Below are positions 1 to 10,263 of a stretch of DNA of 64,000 nucleotides, one piece after another. Each line of letters begins with the position of its first letter. Position 1 is the first letter of the stretch. The notes below the pieces were generated by a model. It was not told the origin of the DNA and made no database searches. It saw only the letters and a program-made list of their open reading frames with translations. Made by a program: the position numbers and the translations under genes. This stretch comes from Bryum argenteum (taxonomy: Eukaryota; Streptophyta; Bryopsida; Bryales; Bryaceae), in contig CM073321.1 of the NCBI GenBank assembly GCA_037043015.1, positions 1,307,001 to 1,371,000 on the forward strand. The letters are read 5' to 3'.

Positions 1-21
1 AGGGTTCAGGGTTTAGGGTTT
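1..21. repeat. Degenerate TTTAGGG-type telomeric repeat
   Basis: The first 21 bases are three consecutive AGGGTTY units, the repeat of most plant telomeres. They stop at once and are followed by AT-rich DNA, so this is either an interstitial patch or the inner edge of a longer array left of the window. Confidence 0.55.
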
Positions 22-1347
22 CTATTATAGGTGTGTGATGATTGTAATTGGTCAAAAAAATGTTAATTTTTATACACCAACTGTGAGGAATACTATGTTA
101 GCAAACACTCAATGACACAATAAAATTTTAGTATAATCACTTGTAGGCAATACAATGGATACAACTTTCAATTTCATATTCTTGTGAATCGAGTATTCTT
201 AACCTCAAAGTTTTCTTTCTAAATAAAGTTCCTATACAATAAATTCGATGCAATTTTTATCTTAAGGTGAAGTCTGACATATTTAATTAAATATGGTCAG
301 TCCACGATCTACAATTAAGTACAATAGTTGCAAAATGATTTCCATAATCTAGATTCCATGAAGATACTCTTCAAATATGTAGATTTTAAGGTCATGGATG
401 GAGGAATCTCCACATGTTTTAAAGTCCATAAGAAGCCCAAACTCCATATTTAATTAAATGATGCATAAGTCTTATTAAGTATTAGGTTATTAATATCTTA
501 TCTATAAGTTTATTACTATTAACGTTTTTGTGTATATGCAATTGCTAACAATTCTTAATTGAATGTTGATTATTATAACTTCAAATTAAATTATACACTT
601 CAAATTAATTCTATCATATGCAATATTTCGTTAAAAATTGTATGAGTAAACATATTTTTTATTAAATTTTGTTTACTTCTTCGTATATACGTAATATATT
701 TGATAATTGTATACAATCTAATATAGTAAATGATATTTATCACATATTATATTCTATACTATTTATCTATAAATAAAAAATATATCTTTCAAATTGTTAA
801 TTCATACAATGTAAATATAATCTTAGTATATTATGTAGAGTATCAAATTGATTCAGTTATAGATTGTACTGATGAAATCAACTATCTTAACTTTAAATTT
901 TAAATGAAATCTTCAAGGTTATCAACGATGAAAAATTTATACTATTTCATAAGTAAGTTTGTAAATCTTGTTAAATACACTTTGGAATATTTAATAAAAG
1001 AAGTTTTAATATACATAAAATTTTATGTTTAAACTTAATTTCATTGTATAGATGCTCAATGGTATATATGTCATTTAAATTTTTTTAACATAAAGCTTAC
1101 CAAAATAAGATTACATTTGAACGTTTTAATTTCATTTGTAGATGCTTAACCTTACAATTGGATGTTGTATTGAAATGTTCAAAATCAGTTGCAAATATGG
1201 ACATCTTTTTGTTTAAAATATGCATTTATCAAATACAATCTATACATCCATTGATATTTAAGTTAATATTCTATTCTGCAGATTTCAGTAACTATTTTTA
1301 ATTAAATCGCTGCTGATTGTCCAAGAAATGGAGATTTCAGCATATAG
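22..1347. other. AT-rich DNA, no gene seen
   Basis: I see no open reading frame of note, no repeat structure and no RNA gene here. The composition is strongly AT-rich, like the rest of 1-4.8 kb. Confidence 0.5.
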
Positions 1348-1662
1348 CCTGATTAGCCTGAGATGTTTCCATCCAAGCGCACCTTCCTTAAAGGCATTCG
1401 CCCTAGATAAACTAACCAACATGCAGTGTTCCGCTTCTGTTTCGGCACTTAGACATCCTTAGACGAAAGAGTGATATTCCAAGATTGGAGGTGACGTTAC
1501 ACGTCACCAACTCTCACCTATCTTACACATTCAATGAAGGTTGTCACTGCAAAGCTATAGTAAAGGTGCACGGGGTCTTACCGTTTAGCCGTTAATACTT
1601 CGCATCTTCACGGAGAGTTCAATTTCACTGCCTCCATGTTGGAGAAAGCAGGGCAGCCATTT
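1348..1662 (-). rRNA. Organelle-type large-subunit rRNA fragment (domain V region), probably a mitochondrial insertion
   Basis: On the minus strand this reads as conserved 23S-like rRNA. AGTGAAATTGAACTCTCCGT lies at 1629-1610 and GACCCCGTGCACCTTTACTA at 1577-1558, in the order and spacing of bacterial and mitochondrial LSU rRNA. The flanks also match: the GGCTGCCCTGC side helix at the 5' end and the CATCTCAGGCTAATC stretch at the 3' end. Only about 315 bases are present and both ends run into AT-rich DNA, so it is a fragment and not a working gene. A plant mitochondrial 26S origin (a NUMT) fits best because the match is bacterial-like and unlike cytosolic 25S. Some bases at conserved sites look changed, which suggests an old insertion. 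Confidence 0.8.
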
Positions 1663-2494
1663 TATTCTTATCGTTAGTATTACTTATTTTGTGACGTTCT
1701 ATTAGATTTATACTTTCATTCTTGAGGATTAAATAACTAAATAAACATCTGAGTATTTTAGAAAGTCTATGTGTGAGAAATTGAACCTAATTTATACTTA
1801 TGTCTTAAATTATTTGACCTTGTGAAATCATAAGAATAAGATTTATAAAAACCAATTAAAGAAATGAAATTTTTTAGTTCAGTACCTTCTTAAGCTGAAA
1901 GGTAAGCTTAAAACACGTAATTCGTTATAATGAGAATATGCAGATTATCAAATTGATGAAAATTGAGCTTGAGTTGAGCCAAATGTCTAGTGTGGGTACA
2001 TTTACCTCAACCCAAGCTAAACCCACATTAATTATCTCAAAATCAGTGAAGAATACCATTATAAAAAATTACGTGTTTTAACCGAATCGAGTTTATTTCA
2101 TCATAATTATATTGCTTTCGTTGTAATTATTATAATGAGTCATAAACATATGCAACTCCTTACGCCCTATTATGATGTATTTCACACAATATAGTATACT
2201 TTATATTTATTTTTAAGTATTGTAGTTAATCTTGGACATTTCTTTGTTTAAAAAGATGTTCATACTTCAAATTAAGGATTGTAAAACTTATTTACGTTTA
2301 TTGAAATTATATTTTTGATATTATTTGTAGAAAATATACTTTTAAATGAAGAAGCTTCGCTATAAGACTATCTTAGAGTACTCGATAATATATCCTGACT
2401 GATAACTCATTATTGCCCATGTACTCAACACTCTATTGTCTAATCCACCTGATTTTGAATGCCGCTTGCAAAGTAGAAAAGACTCAGCCTCATT
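1663..2494. other. AT-rich DNA, no gene seen
   Basis: Nothing recognisable. A short purine-rich stretch near 1950-2050 has no coding or repeat structure that I can support. Confidence 0.45.
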
Positions 2495-2758
2495 GTGAGG
2501 CTTCCATCGTTAGCAATGCCTTCAGAACGTAGAATGTTCAGCGTTTTAGACGCAGAGCTGCCTACAGCAACGAATTGGCTTGATGTAGAGTGGGTGCTAA
2601 TTCTCTTCAAATTCTGTAGCAATGGTATCGAGTTTCTTGAAAAGCGCAAGAAGTTTATTGGCCCTGTTGGTAGTCTTATATTACGTTCCTTCGAGCGCAA
2701 AACATCACATAGGCGAAAAGATTGGCCTGAGAACAAATCGTCGTTTGAACAACCTTAG
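2495..2758 (+). pseudogene. Remnant of the ParB-like gene family seen at 7.1-11 kb
   Basis: About 110 bases (2628-2740) match 9427-9534 of the large gene closely in DNA and protein. Both read FLEKRKKF, then G-P-[VI]-G, then RSFERK, then KDWPENK. The preceding part of this frame (2495-2627) does not match the large gene in the same place, so the remnant is rearranged or joined to other DNA. It ends at a stop soon after the match. It sits alone in AT-rich DNA with no palindromes nearby. It shows that the gene family exists in more than one copy. Confidence 0.65.
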
Positions 2759-3655
2759 AGAGTAATGAACTGCATCGACGTATTTATGTTTTGAACATGA
2801 CTTTTCATTAATAATTTATTCTACTACTTTATAAATATATTTAAATGCATACTAAAGAACAAAAATGGTTTTAAATGAACATGCAATAGGAATAAATGTA
2901 CTGAAATGATCGTTGTACAATGTGGCGAACAATGTACTCTAATACATGTTTTCATATATTTAGAATGTAATCATAGTCATTATACTATTTAAAATATGTC
3001 TTTTTTAATTTATATAGCTGGTAAAATTCTAGATAATAGGCAATATATATAGTTTCTAAGTTATGAATTTTATTGAAACTCTCTAGGCAATAGCATGATT
3101 TTATAGTTCCGGAGCACTTAATATCATTAACCTATATTCGACATCAAAAAAATCCAAATTTTCATTTGTGCTAACACTCACTGTCTTACTTAATTATATT
3201 TATGAATCTCTTATCGTCAAATTTTGAATTCTAAAATAATGTTCGAATTAACAATTCAGTTATTAACTAATTTTGTCAAAGACACTACTTATAGCAGTAT
3301 CAAAAATTAAAAAAATATCATATTATATTTTTTAATTATCTATATACAAACTATTATATTCAACCATAACTTTATGCAATATCAGATCATTCGCAAAAAA
3401 CAAGTGTATTTCATATGTGGTAACAATCTATTCCCAACCTTCTCTAAAATAACCTACTATGAAAGAATGTATTTATTAATTTCTTATACCTAAATGACAT
3501 ATCTATAAAATACTATATATTTGGTTAACCAATTTATTAGTCTATTAAAGTCAATAAAACTCTTAATTGAACTTTAAAAATGATTAATTTATTGACCTAC
3601 TATTTTCAAATACCAAATTCTTAAGATCATATATTTATTAACGTATTAGTTCCTT

Positions 3656-3699
<44 letters not shown>

Positions 3700-4599
3700 T
3701 ATTAATATGTTTAATAAATAGTCGAATCAATAATCTCTTATTTCAATGTGTATTCAATAATTTGTTTATTGTTAGTTATTTTTCAAATAACTATATTTAT
3801 AAGATATTGTATCTTTTGCTGCTCAATTTATTATATGATTGTATATTTATTTATTTTTGTACATTTACATATTCCTGAAAAGTCTATAAAGTATCTACTG
3901 ATTGACAAATTAAATGTGGATTAAGTAATCTCTTCATTAAGACTTATGTTATCCAAAAATAATCCATCAAAGATATTATTTATTAACGTGTAATACGAAA
4001 ATAACTTATTTTACAAAAAGGTAGATTCTTACTTATTTATTTATTTAACTATATTTTTATTTTTCCTAAATATAGAAGAGCTATTATGATAGAGAGTGAT
4101 CATTTTGATTCCTGATTTTTTTAGAAATGACATCAATTTTTTTTTTTTTTTTTTTACTTTTGCATTTCGATGTAATCGCATATATCTTTTCCTACTTAAG
4201 TAAACTCCAGTGTGACTAGAGTACGAAACGAAAATTCACCTTTCTAAAAACTTATGGTTATATTTATTTATACTAACAAAATATTATTTGTACTTGTCAA
4301 TACCCATAATCTAAAAATAGTACATACTACAAAAGTAGAAGAAATTAAAATGTATAAGACAATTTTTGTTACAGAAATTCAATATATTTGTTTTACTAAG
4401 ATGATTTAAAAATTACAAATTAATTACAAGGTGAAGAGCCTTATAAAGAATTATTTTTATTCTAAAATGGTTTTTACCAATGTATACTATAGGTGATAAA
4501 AACAAAACATGACAACCCTTTATTACAGTAGATAGGGAACAATGTACTCTTTAAATTTACGAGTTCAAACTAAGAATTTAGAGTACTTTACAATACTGA
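2759..4599. other. AT-rich DNA with simple repeats, no gene seen
   Basis: No coding sequence is supported. The stretch holds a long (AT)n run at 3660-3695 and a poly-T run near 4135-4156. Confidence 0.5.
3660..3695. repeat. (AT)n microsatellite
   Basis: About 18 uninterrupted AT units. Confidence 0.95.
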
Positions 4600-4689
4600 A
4601 ATTAGTCACAAACTTTCATTAAAAACCTAAACATGTATTTAGTCAAATTTTGGACAAAAATTGGACATAAACATAGTCAAATCCTAGTC

Positions 4690-4826
4690 AAAACATAGCC
4701 AAGAATTAGAGAAAAAATTAGTAAACATTAGTAAACTAGTAAACATTAGTAAAAATTAGTAAACAGTAGTAAAAATTTGTAAGCATTAGTAAAATTTAGT
4801 AAACATTAGTAAATATTAGTAAACTT
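4690..4826. repeat. Minisatellite of TTAGTAAA-type units
   Basis: Variants of ATTAGTAAACA recur about every 9-16 bases, roughly ten times, directly before the hairpin at 4847. Related AGTCAAA words precede it from about 4635. Confidence 0.75.
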
Positions 4827-4846
4827 AAAATCACTAAGGTAAAAAC

Positions 4847-4958
4847 GTTTTCCATGCCCATGATCATGTGCATGGGCATGGTCATGCACACGGCCATGTA
4901 TGTGTGTATGACCATGTGCATGACCATGCCCATGCACATGATCATGGGCATGGAAAAC
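4847..4958. repeat. 44-bp inverted repeat (hairpin) built of CATG-rich words
   Basis: Arms 4847-4890 and 4915-4958 are reverse complements with essentially no mismatch, around a 24-base loop. The arms are themselves runs of CATG-containing 6-mers such as CATGCC, CATGAT and CATGTG. One frame on each strand therefore reads as His-Gly/His-Asp repeats, but there is no sign that this is a real protein. It lies between the TTAGTAAA minisatellite and a GC-rich tandem-repeat block. Confidence 0.9.
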
Positions 4959-5065
4959 TTTTTCATGATGGGACCTCCACGTCCCACCATCGCCGCCAAC
5001 GCACTGTCCATCCCCCAGACACTCCACCCCATCCAGACTCATTAGTTTCCTGCATTCCCTCTCTC

Positions 5066-5200
5066 TCCTTTGCGCTATTTGCAGACTCGTGCATCAGGGT
5101 TTTGTCGTTAGTGTATCTCCTTTGCGCCATTTGCAGACTCGTCCATCAGGGTTTTGTCTCTTTTTTATCTCCTCTGCGCTGCATACTCGTGCCACTCGTT
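5066..5200. repeat. 52-bp tandem repeat, about 2.5 copies
   Basis: Units start at about 5066, 5118 and 5170, each with CTCCTYTGCGC and then ACTCGTSC. Each of the two full units ends in CATCAGGGTTTTGT plus T-rich sequence. Confidence 0.8.
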
Positions 5201-5296
5201 TTGTCGTTTTGCGCTTCGATTCGCGCCATTTTGCTTCAAAAGCTGTGCGTGAGTGCTGTAGGGGTTTGCGCCGGGGTGAGGGTGCGAGGCTCTCCA

Positions 5297-5395
5297 GTTG
5301 AGTGCTTGGCGGAGGTATTTCTTGAAGCTCTGTAGTTTAGTGCTTGGCGGAGGTTTAGGGTTTCGATTTCTAGTTGAGTGCTTGGCGGAGGTCGG
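5297..5395. repeat. About 38-bp tandem repeat carrying GTGCTTGGCGGAGGT
   Basis: The word GTGCTTGGCGGAGGT appears three times, near 5301, 5339 and 5378, directly before the larger tandem repeat. Confidence 0.8.
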
Positions 5396-5439
5396 TTTTG
5401 CTATGTTGTTGAGTGCCCGTCGTTGAGGCGCAGTTTTGT

Positions 5440-5795
5440 TTCTCCGCAGGTGTTTTCGTTGGAGGCGGAGGTGCCGCTGCTCGGGGGAGCCAGCAGTGTT
5501 TTCGGAGGTTCTCGGTGTAGGCGCTTTTTCGCGGGGAGGTTTCGGAGGTGCCGCTCCGCAGGTGTTTTCGTTGAGGCGGAGGTGCCGCTGCTCGGGGGTG
5601 CGTCGCAGTGTTTTCGGAGGTTCTCGGTGTAGGCGCTGTGTTTCGGAGGTTCTCGGTGTAGGCGCTTTTCCGCAGGGAGGATTAGGAGGTGCCGCTTTTC
5701 CGCTTGTGTTTTCGTTGACGCGGAGGTGCTGCTGCTCGGGGGAGCCCATAGTGTTTTTGGAGGTTCTTGGTGTAGGCGCTTTTCCACATGGAGGA
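5440..5795. repeat. GC-rich tandem repeat with units of about 110-145 bp
   Basis: Each unit has TGTTTTCGTTG, then GCGGAGGTGCYGCTGCTCGG, then GGAGGTTCTYGGTGTAGGCGC. The first word starts near 5450, 5562 and 5706. One unit has an extra copy of the GGTTCTCGGTGTAGGCGC segment. Open frames through the block are by-products of the repeat. The block may be a promoter or 5' leader, because it is a GC island upstream of the 7.1-kb gene, but nothing proves it. Confidence 0.8.
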
Positions 5796-6695
5796 AGGTT
5801 ATCTGCAGTTGCTTGCCGGATTGGGGTTCTACTTCCCGGCTACTTCTGCTTTTTGGAAGTGATTAGCGGCGACAGAAAATTCCTGAATTCTTCTTCCTCG
5901 TAAGTCCTCTGTCCCAATTTAATCGACTTTGATTACATCCCATTTGATTGCATCCCATTTGATTGCATCCACGCATTTTCCGATTCATTGCAGGTAGGAA
6001 CTGGATTTAATCTAAAATTTTCAATCTCTCATCAGATTTTGCCATTCTTAGTTTGAGATTTAGCTCGACGTGAAGTAGTTGCGCAATTTAATTGAGCCGG
6101 TCACTAGTAGGGATGTGTTTGTATGCATGATTTGATTCTTGCATCCATTCTTGTGCATTGCTTGTCATTGTTTTTTTCTCATGTCTGATGCGATTTCATT
6201 GATCATCTTGTCTTTGAAAGTGCCTGACACTAATGTACTAATTTTGACTTCGAATGTGCTCAGCAGTATTAGATTTCTGTTCTTCACAATAGCACTTCTT
6301 TTCTAACTGCATTCATGTTGAATCTTGTGTGTGTGTGAATTTCATTTTAAGCATTGAAAAAAATAATGGATGCAGCATGTTCTGTTGAATTGGGCGGCTT
6401 ATGAATGGAGAAATTAGACTTTGTCCTTCAGCTACAATATCATTAAACTCCCAATCGAACTCCCCAACCAATTTTTTTCATACAAGATCTGTAACTCATC
6501 ACAAATGCTAACATGCAAACGAATTTAATCACATCCTTCCCATATCATGACTAAACACACTCTTGTGCACGTCAAGCCAAGGACAAGCGCAACAACCAAG
6601 CGCATTATCAACTAAAAAAAAAATGGCGCGCATGCAGTAACGATCATCACCTGCATTCTAATGATAATTTAGCTAATAACTAGTTAGGTACTCCT
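5796..6695. other. Intergenic or leader sequence, no gene seen
   Basis: No coding sequence is supported. GTAAGT at 5899 and a T-rich stretch ending TTGCAG at about 5992 could be a leader intron of the downstream gene. That is only a possibility. Three short ATTTGATTGCATCC-type repeats lie at about 5940-5970. Confidence 0.35.
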
Positions 6696-7044
6696 TACAG
6701 TTTAGCTCGAGTCGAGCTAAACTGTAGTTATCAGAGGCGCTAGCTGATCTATTGTGTGGTCTATTCACTGGTCTTTGCAGTTTAGCTCGACTCGAGCTAA
6801 ACTGTAGAGGTCAAGAAAGGCAAACAACGGAGTCCTAATAACGACGTAGTTTGAGGATAAGGCCAAAGGGTAAAGGCTACACTACAATGACGTTGAAATG
6901 CAATAACCACACAATTGTCCCTACAGTTTAGCTCGACTCGAGCTAAACTGTAGAGGCCAGTTCCGTTAACAGTTTAGCTCGAGTCGAGCTAAACTGTAGG
7001 GGCTCGTGCCAACAACAGTTTAGCTCGAGTCGAGCTAAACTGCA
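6696..7044. promoter_or_regulatory. Cluster of five 31-bp palindromes upstream of the ParB-like gene
   Basis: Five copies lie at 6696-6726, 6776-6806, 6922-6952, 6968-6998 and 7014-7044. Each has a left arm TACAGTTTAGCTCGA, one central base, and the reverse-complement right arm. Mismatches are limited to the outer two positions. The central base is G in copies 1, 4 and 5 and C in copies 2 and 3, which means those two are inverted. The last copy ends 66 bases before the ATG at 7111. The position suggests operator-like or nucleation sites for a DNA-binding protein, or a source of small hairpin RNAs. The role is inferred. Confidence 0.85.
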
Positions 7045-8550
7045 GTGCTGGGATGTACTGAAAACTCATCATGTGTATCGAAACCGACTATCAACTAACA
7101 CAACTTCTACATGAACAGTCAAGAGAAGGCACGAGTTGAAGAGGCGCTCCAGCACTTCTTCAAACTCAGGCCGCTAGACGCTGACGAAGACGATGGAGAC
7201 GACACGAAGCAATTAGACTGCTGGGAATTCAAAGACCCCTCAAAAGTAGTTTCGTGGTCTGGAAGGTGGATCCCATATACTGCATTCCTCACCCTTGTCG
7301 TCACATACGAAGGGGATGTAGAAGACCCCATGTGCGTTGACATCGACTCCAAGCTGACTGACTTCGACCACGAAACAGAGAAGGAAGTCATAGCGACGTG
7401 CACAACCTTCAAGGAGGATGACAAGGAGTGTGCCTACAACTACGCCATATTGATCGATATCAAGCAGACTCGTTTCGACTTGGGGCAGTTGGTGGAGAGC
7501 TTAGAGGCGTCCAGTTTCGATGATATCAAATCAACACTGAAACAGGATATGCTTACTAAAGCATGGCAAACAAAACAGGGGGGAGCTCTCAAACCCAAGC
7601 AGCTCGCGATCAAACTGCGATCTGTAGTCTCCGCACTGACGCACGCTGACATTATGGCGAAGACTATACACCTGAAAGGGAAAGCTCCACTGGAAGGATC
7701 TGGGCTGACTGCAATCGGGAGCGGCGTACATAGCAGGACCCCAACGCGCCCGCAACGTGCAACTAGGCCTACCCCAACAACCACCACGGCTACAGACTCG
7801 CCTGTAATGAGGAGAGAAGCTCCCGTGAAGAAGTCGACCGAGGCGAAGAAGAAAAAAAATATGCTCATCCCCGAAGAGGATGCTTTAACGGCTTTGAACG
7901 ATGCTATTCAATGCATTCCAAAGAACGTTAATACCGTGGAGGAGATCGACTTCGAGAACGTCCACCTAATCTATTAGAAGTTCTTCACGGACTGTCAGGA
8001 CTGTTTCGTCTTTCCGAAACCTGACACAAAGATAGAGGTCGACACGATGAGGATGATCGAGTCCCCTCCCGAATGGACCATTTGGGCTTTCGAGAAGAAG
8101 GGCAAGACCGACTTGATGAATTATCTCATCAATATGCCCGACAGGTCCCAGAAGCAAACGCTCTGCGTCATGCCAAAACTTGATGTGAAGCCGAACGGCC
8201 TGGAAGATATGCAGGACTGCGAGTTTTGGATCATCAACGGCCAACACAGTGTTGCCGCCTCGAAGCAGATGCTTGAGTCCAAAGTCCCAGAAACAATTCG
8301 CAAAGACTTTCGAGTATGGTCAACTTTCGTAGTATGGACAAAGGATGAAGCCAAGCTCCGCAAGATATCGGCGTTTTATAACAGAGTGAACCACTTCACT
8401 CCATTTAAGCCGACATGGGCATCGAATATCCTTGCCACCCGCACTGTGTGGGAGAACTACGGGCGCCCAGCAAACAGACATGCAGTAGCTGGGGTGGCGG
8501 ATAAGCGTGTGCAAACAAAGCGAGTTGTGTCACAATTCGCAAATTTTGAC

Positions 8551-8756
8551 GTAAGTATTACCTCATGTTGCATCACATATCTACCTTCTATCATAGCAAA
8601 TTGTTCCCCGTAACAGTTTAGCTCGACTCGAGCTAAACTGTCGTTGCTGCTTAATAAACCAAAGATATATACAGCTGTTGAATTCCGGATGCACACGAAA
8701 GCTAAAGTTACCGCTCTCTTTCACTCTGACATCTTACATTACTTGTGGTATTGCAG
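8551..8756 (+). other. Intron 1 of the ParB-like gene, carrying one palindrome
   Basis: Donor GTAAGT at 8551, acceptor TTGCAG ending at 8756, phase 0. The codon frame is open on both sides (..ANFD / KFVDS..). Confidence 0.85.
8612..8642. promoter_or_regulatory. 31-bp palindrome, copy 6 (inside intron 1)
   Basis: Same arms as the upstream cluster with changes only at the outer two positions. The central base is C, so it is the inverted orientation. It begins 61 bases after the splice donor. Confidence 0.9.
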
Positions 8757-10106
8757 AAATTCGTGGACTCCATTCGACATAGGTTCGCCATGATTGATGT
8801 TGCCAAGGCCCAAGGAGAGGTGAAGCACAAGGTCTTATCCCTAACGAATGAGCTGAAGATTATCACCTTCCCTGAAGATCTCTGGAACCTGTGGGCAGAG
8901 TTGATTGGAAGTGTTGCCCAGGGGACCCTTATCGACCCCTACTCCTTGAGGCAGCTGTGTGACAAGCCAGGGTTCAAACCAGACAGCGATCAAACCTTGT
9001 CGAGGGAATTTTTTAAGAACCTCGGTAACCTTTCGGAGTCAGACCATAGAAAACTCTGTTCACATATGTTGAATAGGTCAGGTCCGTCACGGAAACTGGA
9101 GTACCCGAAGGTTACTCTCAAACAACCGGTAACTCTTCTTGAAGATTGCTACTCCGTGAAGGAGTACGTTGAACGGTTGAAGCGTAAGGCGACCGCCCAG
9201 CTTCAGATCCACAAGATGAGTCCCCAACTCGGAATCTTCAAGAACAACAAGTTCGACGTGGATGCGTGGAAGAAATTCAAGAAAGACTTCCACGTCACGA
9301 AGGCCTCAAAGCGCGCACTCTTGGAATGGGGGATTCCTGATAAGTACTACGCAGATCAGAGGCAAACCCAGCACAGGAATACCAGCTGTGAAGATCTCTC
9401 TCCCTACGCGAAGAGGTTCTTCGAGGTGTTTCTGGAAAAGCGCAAAAAGTTTACTGGCCCTATTGGTACTCTCATATTCCGTTCCTTCGAGCGCAAAATA
9501 CCACAGAGGCTGAAAGATTGGCCTGAGAACAAATGGCCAGAACCTGCACCCGAGATGAACGTCGGAATCATCGACTTCAGATTGGTTCCGGGTAGTTGTA
9601 GTTCCTCAGCTGATTCCTCGCCTGACCACCCATTCTTTGAAATGTTCATGGCTATCTTATCGTCCCAGAACAAGCCAGCTCTGAAAGATGTTCCCTGCTG
9701 GTTATTTATTTGCGGGGGTGAGAGTGCATACGCGCAAGTTGAGGCGTTCGCGACAAATCCTGCATTCTTCCCAGGGAATTATAAGCTGATCCCGTCGATG
9801 TACTATCCATCCCCGCACGAACGGCTCACTGGATACAACGCGAAAGCGAAGCAAGCCTCAGCGCCTGTGCGTCTTCTCTTCATGATTAGAGGAAACGTGA
9901 ACCTTGCGCGTATGCCTCAGGCCGAGTATCGCGCTCCAAAGCATGCGCTTTACGAGAAGCCGCGGAAGTACAACGAGTCACGGTACCACATGTACCCGAT
10001 CGAGTTAAGGATGGATTTTTATTTGCAGGTCATCCAGTTTTTCTGTCAAGAGCAGGAGAACATTTTTCTTGTCTACGCCGGCGGGAAAGCAGTCTGCGCA
10101 AGCATG

Positions 10107-10263
10107 GTAAGCTTCGCTGTAATAAAACTCGATTATCCTCGCTCGCATAGGAACCCCTACAGTTTAGCTCGAGTCGAGCTAAACTGTCAAGCTTGTTTTC
10201 AAATCATTTCCGCTTTAGTTACAGATGATTTCAGTTCTTTAAGCTGCACTGTTTTCTTTGTAG
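10107..10263 (+). other. Intron 2 of the ParB-like gene, carrying one palindrome
   Basis: Donor GTAAGC at 10107, acceptor TTTGTAG ending at 10263, phase 0. The frame is open on both sides (..CASM / MLSLN..). Confidence 0.85.
10158..10188. promoter_or_regulatory. 31-bp palindrome, copy 7 (inside intron 2)
   Basis: Central base G. It matches the consensus except at the last base, and begins 51 bases after the splice donor. Confidence 0.9.

Noticed and set aside
4796..5335. His-rich reading frames on both strands of the hairpin
   Set aside because: The His-Gly/His-Asp pattern comes from the CATG repeats and appears on both strands because the sequence is an inverted repeat. There is no gene context.
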